From Labia minor (Eukaryota; Arthropoda; Insecta; Dermaptera; Spongiphoridae): DNA of 64,000 bases. The number at the start of each line of letters is the position of its first letter. Position 1 is the stretch's first letter. The stretch spans positions 93,935,228-93,999,227 of the forward strand of contig OY720344.1 in the NCBI GenBank assembly GCA_963082975.1, given 5' to 3'. The notes below the pieces were generated by a model, which searched no databases, was not told where the DNA came from, and worked only from the letters and a program-made list of their open reading frames with translations. Position numbers and translations under genes: made by a program. Positions 26,201 to 38,200 of the stretch are shown in pieces.

Positions 26201-29200
26201 AAAAAAATTTTTTCAAGTGGGGGTCCGTGGAGTACATAAGTTTAAGAACCTATGATTTACGCCACTCAAATATCTATATATTTTGGATATATAAAAATGA
26301 ATGTTTGTATTTGAAATCCCCGATCCGATAGTCAAAGGGCGGAGCTGGGCGTCCTGAATGGTGACGCCCGGATTTGTTCAGTGGAAGGGAGACCAAGACA
26401 ATAATTTGGCATATTGTACTACATTTATTTAACTTTTACCACATTTTTTTTAAAAAAAACTTCTTATATATAATTGTATAAACATGTAAATATTATTTAT
26501 CAAATAATTTTAAATATTGATAGTGCTTTTACGAAACTGGTCTAACTAACAAGACTCGAATTTGACCCCAAGGACTAACAAGGGTTGAATTAAAATTAAT
26601 AAATAAAAATTAGCGGTTTTCAACCAAAAAATTAAAAAAAAACGTTAAGAAGAAACGTTGTACTGATCATACAAAGCTTCTGCCCCGTCCGGGCAAATAA
26701 CTGACTCTGTGCTTTCACAAAACATTCAACAATCAGAGGTTATCCAAAACTGCATAATTTTCACTATTGATAATTTTTTTTTTCTCTTCTAAAATTAAAA
26801 TATTAATTTCATTTTATCTTCTAATTAGGATTTCAATTTAACTATTTGGACAATTGAAATACAGATCTGAAATAGGGGAATGGAGAAAGGTGTGGGGTAG
26901 AAGGGAGCAAGGGAAAGCTTGTGTCATAAGTCTCATGAGAGATTTATCTTGTTTTTTTCTAATAATAAATCGGTGTAATAACTAAAAAGAATAAACACAA
27001 GAAAATAAATTACGAAGCAAACTGAGCGTGATATTAAACGAGGTTCGACTCTTTATGAATAATTTAGATATTTCTATGGTCCAAATAATTTTTAATTTTT
27101 ATTAATGATATGAAAACTTTATATATATTATTTTAGTTTCCATTAAATAATATCAATTTATGTCATATTGTCAATTATTATAAGTAATAATTAGAAAAAT
27201 ATTTATATTAATTGTTCAACTAATATGAGAAACATTTTTGTATTGTTCTTTGGAAATAGATTTTTATTTTTTTTAAAATTATATATTTAATTCTGTGGCC
27301 TTTTTCATCTTTAGAATCATTATTGTCATTTTAAGATGCTAGTTTCATTGGTTGCACATTATCTTCTTCCTTTCTTAATGTTTGTTTATTTATTTATACT
27401 CCAGCTAATCTCTCCCTATATAATTTCTTATTATTTGAAATAATTCATCTTTTTACTATCTCGCCAGAGATAGTATTGTGATCATGAAAACTTTCGATGT
27501 CGAGATTTTGATGTTTTTATATGTTTTGAAGGTCCCTGAAACTCCTGTTTGTTCGAGTATGTGTGTGCATGCGTGTGTGTATTTGTTTTGAATATTAATA
27601 TTAATATTATTTTTAATATTTTTAATATTCGTAAAATTATTAGGTAAAACCAATTAAAATAAATATTTTTATGGTTATTTTTAGTTAGTAACCAAAGTAA
27701 ACAAAAGGGTGGTTGCTATCCACTTGTCGCTTGAATAAGTATTTTTACAAAATCCATGGATAATATAATATAATATACTTATATATATATTAATGCTATA
27801 GATACATTAAATATTGTTTTTTACTATACTAGACACAAAAGTAAAAAATATTCAATTTAATTTAGATAGATATTTGAAAAAAAAACTTGTCATATCAGAC
27901 CCAACAGCTTTCATAATTTCTCAAGCAGACATTACGCATTTTCAAATGACCAATAAATGTACCCTGTATTGCCTAAGGATACCCATTTTGCTTTGACTTT
28001 TTCAACTAGGCAGAAAGAAACTGGGATTGAAAGTAAGATTTTAAATTATTTCACCAAAATTAATGAAACGTTAATAATAATAAAAATAACCCTCTGTATA
28101 AAAATCAACTAGAATTATTTAATTTAATTATATTTAAAGTGTAATAATTAAATAAAATGAATACTTCATTTAAAATTAAAGTAATAATAACTTATTAATT
28201 ATAAAATCATATTGTAAAGATAAGGTTAAGCCTTCAGTTCTCATCTGGGGGAACTGTCCAGGCCACTTAATAAAACGAGTCGCAAAAAATGGACCAATGA
28301 CAAGTTTTTATTTTTCAAATATTTCATTAATAATGAATATTAATTACTTCTTGGTCTAGGATGGTAGAAAACAATAGTTAATGTATCTATAGCATTAATA
28401 TATATATATATTTATATATAAATTTAAATATTATTCAAAATTGATATTAACATGGAATTTTTTTATGATTATTTATTATTTTATATAAAAAGCATTGTAA
28501 AAAACAACAAATTTTTTACATTGAAATAAGGTAGCTTTGGTTATCATCTTATATTGACAAGAAGGTTGATAAAGATGCAGAAAGAGACGATATGACGAAT
28601 TGAATTGGAATTGCTTATGGAATATAGATGGGTTTAATGAAAAGAGGATTCCTTATTAAAATTCTAATTATAATTTATAACAGACTACCGAGTGAAAGAT
28701 ATAATAATAATAATTATTTTTATTATTATTATTTTTATTATTATACTATTATACCGAGAAAGTTTTAAATGGTTGATTAAATTTCAAAGGGAGATTGAAA
28801 AGTAATTTCATTAGTAAATTGGAGAAAATTTCGTTTAAGAGAAAATGAGACAGGAATAATTTACCGATTTGATTGTGTGTTCTACATTTTAATCATAATT
28901 CAATAGAGATAAAAGAACAGAAATAACTTTTTTAATTATCTCTTTTTATTTTTATATTATTGTAAAAATAAATTATTATGGTATTTTATTTTTCTCCATA
29001 TTGTACATGAATATTAATTTATTTTTTAAAAATATTTTAATTTAATTATACATATGATGCTTCAGGTAATTTGATATTTATTTTATTTTATTTGGTTTTT
29101 ATATGATTAGTATGAAATAATTGAATATATTATTTTTATAAATAAAACCTATAATGAATACATATTTGTATATAAATTAAAATAAAGAAATATATTACTT

Positions 29201-32200
29201 CACTGTTCATTTATTTTATAGCTTTTTATATTTAATTGTAATTATTTAAAAAATATTAAAACAGAATTTAATATTTAAGATATTAAAATCTATTTTTATT
29301 AAAACAAAAACAAAATTTATCTAATCTTATTGTATTTGTTATTTTATTAACAAAATAAATAATGATATTTTTTAATAAAATAAATTAATAATAAAAAAAA
29401 TATAAAAAAACTTTTTTAAAAACATACTTATATTGAAATGCACTCAAAATGAGAAAATAATTTCTCCACATACCCCACGATTTCCTTACAATTAATCATA
29501 TCTAAAAAATGAAAGAGTGGTCGCTAAACATACATATTTATTTATTTCCTAATTTTTAGTCCTGACAGAAAATTCTTATGAAAATAACTTTAATAATTAA
29601 TTTTTGGGGATTTTTAAACGATTTTTTCTTAAATTTCCAAATCATATGGAGCTAATCTAATAAGTTGTATATACCTATGGAAAATATATCATATATAATA
29701 CAGGGTGCTTCAAAAAAATGTATACACACTTTAAACTATTGTAGTTTTCCCGCTCTCTTCGTGCATTTTACGGTAATGATGATTTTTATTTTCAACAAGA
29801 TGGTGCCCCGCCGCACTATCACAGGGACGTACGAGCTTACCTGGATCAAAATTTGTCGGGCCAGTGGATAGGACGCAGGGGGCCAATCGAGTTTCCAGCA
29901 CGCTCTCCAGACCTTACACCACTGCATTTCTTCTTGTGGGGCACAGTAAAAGATGAGGTGTACAAACGTAAACCACGTAACCTAGATATTCTTTGGAATG
30001 AGATTCAAGCAGTGTGTAGAGAAATCTCATTGGACGTTTTGATACGATGTACAGAATCAGTGGTGACTCGTACTCAGAATTGTATTGATGCTGCAGGACA
30101 CCAATTTGAACAGCATTAATATTTGTTATTTATGTTTCATTTACATTGGACTTTCAGCTTTCTATTTTCCTGAAATTTAACTTTGTAGAACGGTAAATAA
30201 ATTTTCTATGGAAATTCAAAGTGTGTATACATTTTTTTGAAGCACCCTGTATATATCATATCAGGATTTTTATCAAATTAACATTTTATAAGGTTTTTGA
30301 AAAAATTAACTCTTATTTATATATATATATTTATAGATAATTACTATTTTTCAATATTACATATTAATATAAACTATTACATATTAATTAATTAATAATA
30401 CTTTTGAGATCACTTATGACCTGGGATGAACCTGAATATTGCATTGTCATCGGAGTTACATATGTATGCAAAATTTCAGCTCATTCGAACAATGAGATGT
30501 GGGTCAAATTCACCTTGCAAGATTTAACGATGGGACACGATGTAAAACTAAATAAAAGCGTGTAAATATCTATCTATCTATATCTGTGTGGCTCTACGGA
30601 ACTCGACAGTTCATGGCCTCAGCAACCACAATTCTCCAAGTGCTGAGCTCACCCATCTCTCTCTTACACCTTCTCACATTGTCCGCCCAGTGCGTCCTTT
30701 GACCGACCGTTTCCCAATCGGTTTATCCACAAATATATTTGTCACAAATCTTCTATATTTCATTCTTGCCACTTGTGTGTCCTGCCCATCGCAACCTTCT
30801 ATTATTATCTATTATGTATGAGATGCAAAGAGGTCATGCAATTCTTCATTATACAGTCAATCTCCGGGGTCTTTATTTTTTAACTCATACATGTTGATAA
30901 GAATCCTATTTTCAAATATTTATAAATTAATAAATATGTTTAAATATTTTAAATAAAGAATCGATAACTAAGCGATAGATAAGAAGTTTTTCTCGTTGTT
31001 GTAAAATCGAATAACAGATTAAACTATTCGAGGAATTTTATTTTCAATGTGATATTGTATTTTCAAATAGTTTAATTTGATAAATTTGATATAATATATA
31101 ATAATATAATAATATCGCACCTTGAAGGTAGGCACTCTGCCATACGACTGGAAGATCGCTCATCACAGAAAAACCCTTTCTATTCATAATAATAAAAGAT
31201 TTTAATCTATATTTAATCATTTCATATTTTTATAATTTTACAAAAATCACTCCATTATATTAAGAAATATTTTATATATTAAGAGCATTAAATAAATAAA
31301 AAAAAATAATTTTGTTTTAATTAAATTATATTATAAATAACCTTAATTTATTATTAATATGATAGAATAGTAATATTCTTTTGGAGAAGTTCAAGTATTT
31401 TACATTATTGGATTTTAATATATTCAAATATATGTATGTTAGGATTTTTTGAAAATTAAAAAAAATGTATTAATTACTTCCTAATTGTAATCATTAATTA
31501 TAAACCTTTTTTGTGATCATGAAATTAAATATAAAAAAATTTATTCACAGATATACTTTATCTTTAAAATATATGTAAGATATACAATTACAAATTATTC
31601 CATTAGATTTAAATTAGTGATTCTCAAACTGGGGGGCGATCGACATCTTAAAGTGGGCGATTATTTGACTATACGCTTTTGGGGGCGATAGTTATTTTTG
31701 GGGGGCGAAATCATTTTCAACTCTAAAAAAAGGTAAGATGATTTTGCGATCAGGTTCTGATATATATATATCAGGTTCTTCAATATGGCTGTATCACCAA
31801 GTGTACCTACCTTATATTAGGGATTATGCAATTTTTATCTTTTAAAATTTATAGGGGGGCGAATATGAAGCCGGCCTTACGAAGTGGGCGTTTGGTCTAA
31901 AAAGGTTGAAAAAAACCTTATTTAAATAAACCCATTTTTTTTTAATATATGATGATATATTTTTCTTAATATATTGAAATTATAATAAAATATTTTTTTA
32001 AAAAAAAACTATAAATTATATAGTAAAAATTAATTTCATTTTTATTTATTTCGAAGGTAATTAGTACATGTTATTTTTTGGTGATACGTTTGAATCAAAA
32101 TTATGGAAAATTTTAATCGCAACTTGTTTTTAAACAAAGTAACATTCTTTTATTAAATACATTTAATGAAAATACCATTTGTTTTACATTATTGAACATT

Positions 32201-35200
32201 CCTTGAAACTTTGAAATTTTATTTTTAATTGTCTGCCATGAAGCTTCCCTCCTCATCTTCTCTCTATACACAAACTCATTAAATTTAAACAACCCATAAA
32301 TCCAACTTATTTTAGTTACTCTACGAAATGTTTCGATTTATTTATTTTTCTAAACTCAACTCATCTCAAGTTGCATGAAATATGTTCGCCAATGTATATT
32401 TCTATGTATATATCCCAAGGTATCAATCCGTTTGTCTCCGCCATTGTAAATTGCAAAGACATCTGTTGCTGCGATCAGAACAGCAGACTCGGAATCTCTG
32501 TTTCCGTGATGAATGGTCTTATGGGAGGGAGAGGGCATTTTATTACCAAAAAAAAGTGATTTCGCCTTCACGGTTGATCGATGGTACCAATATGTTTTCA
32601 CCGTTTTATTTGTTTTTAATAAACAAATCTTCTTCGTTTGAAACCTTCCACCCTTTTTAATGAAGTTTCTCAAGGACTATTTATATTTGATTTATTTATT
32701 TCAATTCAGGACATTCATTCTATGTTTAAATTATAATATAATCTATAATTATTATTTCTTATTATTGTTTTAAAAAAAATAATAAATAATTCTGTTATAT
32801 TTGTTAATTGTTTAATATTTTAATGAATCTAATAAAAAATATATGAGTGAACTTGGCGCTGGGCGGACGTTTGTCGCATCATCTCCTGATTCCAATCCAA
32901 TTTCCTCGAGGTATTTGTTTATAAAGATGGTAAGTTTTACATCATTTTACTGAGCTTGAAGTGCTCTTTATAATGGGACACATATGAGATAGTACTGCCA
33001 AGGTGGGCGCGATGTGCCCTGGACTGGAAATTGATATTGATGGCTCTATGAACTCACCAATGAATATATATATATAGATAATTTAATTTTAATTATTTCA
33101 AAAATAGCCTTATTTAATTTTAAATTTTATTTTATTTTAATCGTTTAACTAATCACCCTCCACGGTACATCGCCCAGCCAAGCAAATACTCCACTCCTCT
33201 CCCCCCTCTCCCAATCCAGTCTAAATCCTTTATCTATTTATTAACATCTAATCCCGATTAATATTTACTAATATTTTCAAAATAAATAATAATCTCCTTT
33301 ATCCTATCAGAGGCTTGCGTCGGACGGTTTGTATTACGCGCTGGGGGATCTTACATTTTCCCTTAAGGGGCTCATAACTTGTGAGCATATGGTTTGGCAA
33401 CCATGAGGTCCCGTGCCATATTTAGTATTGCTTCCACTTACTTGTACTAGATATCTTTCTGTTAGAGCTAGAGCTAGAGGAAGAATTTATACGTATCAAT
33501 TGGGATATTCTTGGACTTTGCGAACTTAAAAGAAGAAGCGAAGATCAAATGATTCTGAAATCAGGCCACCTGTTCCACTGGAGGTGCGGAGACGAGTTAA
33601 AGGAAGGAAGTGTAGGATTTATCATTCACAAGAAACATATAAATAACATCATGCAAATACATAGCATAAGCCCTAGAGTAATTTATCTAATATTAAAACT
33701 TAACAGCAGATATACGATGAAGGTGATCCAGGTGTATGCACCAACTTCAGCAAGTACGGATGATGAAATAGAGACTTGATATCGGCGATGCAACAAAATC
33801 ATTCGTATTATACCGTCCTAATGGGTCACTTTAATGCTAAATTAGTCCACAAGAAAGACGACACCGAAACATCTTTGGGATGCGACGGGTATGGCGTAAG
33901 AAACGAAAGAGGAACTATGCTCCTTAACTTTCTCCAAAGTAATAATCTCTTCTCTATGAATAGCTTCTTTAAAAAGAGCCCACAGAGAGAATTGTAAAAG
34001 ATTTCTATGCTGGATTATTTAGTGATCAATCTAACAAACAAAAGAATCTGGTGATACAAAATCAAGGTTCTGAAGAAATTTCTGATATTACGATAGACGT
34101 GTTAAGAAGAGCTCTTAAAGGAATGGAAAATAATAAATCGCCCGGAGAGGATTCAATAACAATCGAAGCAATAAAGGCTGGCGGTGACCTGTTACTGGAG
34201 GTAATCTGAAAATTGTTCAACTCATGTATAACCATGCATAAACTGCTTAAAGAGGAATGTCTTCGATAGCTGCATACTGCCTATTCTGACCTATAGCGCG
34301 GAAACATTGACCCTAACAAAAAAATCTATAAATAAGATCTGCGTAGCGCAAAGAGCAATGGAGAGGTCAATGTTAGGGATAAGATTAAAAGACTGAATTC
34401 CAAACAAAATCTTAAGGAAAAGGTCTGGAATTAGAGATGCAGTGGAAAGAATAGCGACCTTAAAATGGAATTTGGTAGGCCATCTCGCAAGAATATATGA
34501 TAACAGATGGACGAAAAAAATTCTAGAGTGGAGACCCCGTCAAGAAGCCTATCGAAGTAGAGGTCGCCCCCAACCAGATGGACAAATGATTTAAATAGAG
34601 TGGTGCACAACTGGATGATCAAGGAACAGGACCGAGAAGAGTGGAAACGTCTAAGGGAGGCCTAAGTCCGACGGATGATGATGATGATGAATAAAAAATA
34701 AATGTTCAAAATAAAATTAATTAATCGTTTTGTGTTTTTTTGTTTGTTTTTAGGTGACCGAATTCGTGCTATGTTCCCGGTTTTGGTGTTCATCCACGGT
34801 GATTCTTATGAATGGGGAAGTGGCAATCCATATGATGGTAGTATGCTTGCTAGCTATGGAGGTGTTGTTGTCGTCACTCTAAATTATCGTCTAGGAATTC
34901 TAGGTAATTCATATAATAAAGGGTCCGTTAATGAAACGAGATAATGGAGTCGAGTAATTCTTTATAGAAAAAAATCATTTTTTAATATTTTATTACTTAC
35001 TAAATAATTGAAAGAACATTGCACGGATGGAAGATGTGCAGATGGTGATGCGCCAGATGCAAATTTCCAACTATAACTCAACTTTTTCTAAAAGCACAGA
35101 CCTACAAGCATCCCGTTTCATTGATGAACCCTGTGTTTATAATTTTATAATTATATTTTTTTTATTTCCCTAAATAATATGTATTACTTTTTAGATTGCT

Positions 35201-38200
35201 TTTTTATTTCTACTATTTATATTTTTTATTCAATGTTAATTTTTGAAACTGTTTAGCGCTTGGAGCTCTAAGAAGAACTAAAGAAAAAAAGCGGACTTGG
35301 CAGATTTTTTAAATTTATTTTTATTTAGAAGGAATATTGGGAATTAAATAATTATTTATTTAGAGATAAAACTGACATTTCAGCTATCAATTATGCTTTT
35401 CTATTTATATTTAATATTATTAGATCATATTTATTCAACAATTTATTTTGAATAAGATATTCTTTAATTATCATTTTAAATGAATAATAATTAGAGAAAG
35501 AAATTGTTTTTAAAATACAGTGGGTGATCGGTTAACGAACATAATCCGTTCCAAGACTATGTTCGCTATCCGAATTGTTCGTTAAGCGATCATCGATTTA
35601 CCATAAATTTTTATGTAAAATCGATTAATTTGTTCTGGAGCCCTTAAACATTAAATTAAAAAAGGATGTATATGTTTTCGATTAATTTATTTCAAAAAAT
35701 AAAACAAACCTATAATTTTGCACTTTAATAAATCTGTTTATAAGGCGTTAAAAACATATCTAACGTTTTTTTTACCGACCGACGATAGTAAGGGAGGTAT
35801 TGTTTTCACACCAAATTTCACATGTGGAGATTTTTACATTACGTCCGTATAGATGTGCACAGCCTGAACGGCTCAACGGATTTTGATGAAATTTGGTATA
35901 TTTACTTAATGCATCAGTGGGATGAATTGATCAACTTTTGGTGCACATCCGGAAACCGGAAGTGGTAGTATTAGCGATCGACGATAGGAAGGGAAGGATT
36001 ATTTTCACACCAAATTTCACATGAGGAGATTTTTTACATATCACCACAAATCATGCACTTTGTCGTGGTTTTATTCTCGAGAAAAATCTTTATTAGTTTT
36101 TTTCTTAATTTAAAATTATATGACGTCATCCAGCCATTCATGGCGTCACAGCCTGGTCTTGCATATATATTATAAATAAAATAAAATTAAAAATATTTAT
36201 GTTATATGCCTATCTGTTTTTTATTACATTAATAGATATATTAAAATTATTTGAAATTGTTTCTGTAGCTGGAAATTAATTTATTTCAAACCGTCGGTCG
36301 GTTCGGACCTGGCCCCAGGTCAACTTATTTTAAGGATATTCCGAAAATGGGTAATAGCATTATCATTATAGATATCTTCAGCCCTATCTCGAGGCTGAAA
36401 TCAATACAGATCGATTTATATTATCTTTGATGTGAATTTCAAAAATCCATCTAGCGATTAAATATCTCAAAAATATACAAATATATATATATATATACAA
36501 TTTTTGCTAGTAGGTTAAGATAAGGTATATAATATAATTTTTATTTTTCATTATATTATAAATAATTCAAATTAGAAAGATCTTAATTTATTCACCAATT
36601 TATTATTATTTGCCACAATGTGGTGTAACTGATTCTTCCTTCTAATGTTCTAATTGATAGTTAAATAATTAAGCAAAGGAAAGGAGCTCAGTGGTTTAAG
36701 TACCTAACCACCTATTAATAAATCTACAGACTATTTTCATAATTAAACACAGCAAACATTACTTTATACTTAGAGGGTATTTTAAAAAAATATCTAAATT
36801 TGACAAAAGAAAAACACTATTATAGTTATTTTTATTTATTTTTTTTAATGCTTAAATAAATTTATTTCTTTAGTCTAAAAATTTTGTTGTTAAATTATAT
36901 TTATCAAGCATCAATCACTTGTCATTAAACTTTTTATTATGTGGTTTCTAGTTTTATAAAATATAACAATATTCTAATAAAAATTGTTAATATTAAAAAA
37001 CATCTCACCTTTGTATGTCCTACGCAAGGACGCCAAGTCGGTTATATCAATTATGATGTATATATTTATCATAATATATTGTTGATGTGTTTAGTGAATG
37101 TTTTATGTTTATGTATTGTCTTGGTTGCTTGGCAACCAAAAAATATAATAGATTTCATAAGAACTGCACAATTATTTTAGTTTAATATATTTATTATATC
37201 TAATTACTTTTTGGTTGCCAAGCAACCAATACAATACATAAACATCAAACATTCACTAAACACATCAACAATATATTATGATAAATATATACATCAAATT
37301 AGGTGTCCTATGATCAGTAGAACGGGTCCTATCAACCTTTACCTTATTCTTCTTGATCGGAGGCGCTACTTTTTATCAAGTAGCTTCCCAATGTAGATCC
37401 CTGAGGCTGGGTTGACTCCGTCCCATAGACCCCAGCTAGAGAAATGCCCTTGCCAGGCCCGGGACTTGAACCCGGGACCACGAGAATGGGAGGCATCGAC
37501 TCTACCTCCCCTATGGCGCCTTTGTTAATATTAAGCAATATACTATACTTATGGGCTTAGTTACTAATTATTAATATTAACTCATTCACTAATCACCTAA
37601 TCAGCCAAGCATTGGATGCTCACACAAGATACAATTCTTTTAGAGATTAGTTAGTGATCAATGCTTCTATGGATCGAGGTGTCAAACGCTCTTATTCATT
37701 TTAATCATTAATTTAATATATCATCGTTGAAGGGTTAAAAGAATCGTTCAGTTGAACTTTTAAAAGAGGAGGATCAACAAGGATCAGAATCACTTCTATT
37801 CAGAATAAATTTAATTGTCATCTCAGATATCTACTTACGATATTATCAGCCTTATTATTTTTTATTTTTTTTTATTTATACTATTATTAGTTACAATTGT
37901 ATAATTAAAGATCATAACTTTTGATTTTAAATAGTCATGTGAAAGTAGAAAGATTCGTGGTGAGAGTATCCTGTAATTAAGTAAATAGAAACTATTTCTA
38001 TTCACTTGCACTTGTTCATCTACTACTTATTACTTAATTACTTGTTATACAAGTTTACACCTCCCAGATGTTATCCAAGTGATTAATACTACAAGACATA
38101 AGTGTTATTTTTTTGTTATTCAACTATTTAAATTCTTTATTCATTTTATTATTCTAATGATTATCAAATAAATATAATAAAAGTTGGTTGATATTTGCTA

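Larger units (their letters stand above)
29421..30563 (-). mobile_element. ACACGC-ended repeat element, copy 2 (interrupted by mariner)
   Basis: Reverse-complement copy of 19361-21706 without the Helitron. From 30563 leftward it reads ACACGCTTTTATTTAG, GATGACAATGCAATATTCAG, GTATTATTAATTAATTAA. After a mariner-like insertion it continues GCTCCATATGATTTGGAAAT and ends AAGTATGTTTT. Only the outer right arm of the foldback unit is kept. Confidence 0.78.

Noticed and set aside
32356-32673. Overlapping 92-105 codon frames on both strands
   Set aside because: Open on both strands at once with no homology I recognise. I kept it only as an unexplained GC-richer island.
37340-37520. Functional tRNA gene
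   Set aside because: The T arm is good, but the A-box region and anticodon arm are poor and a long SINE-like tail follows.
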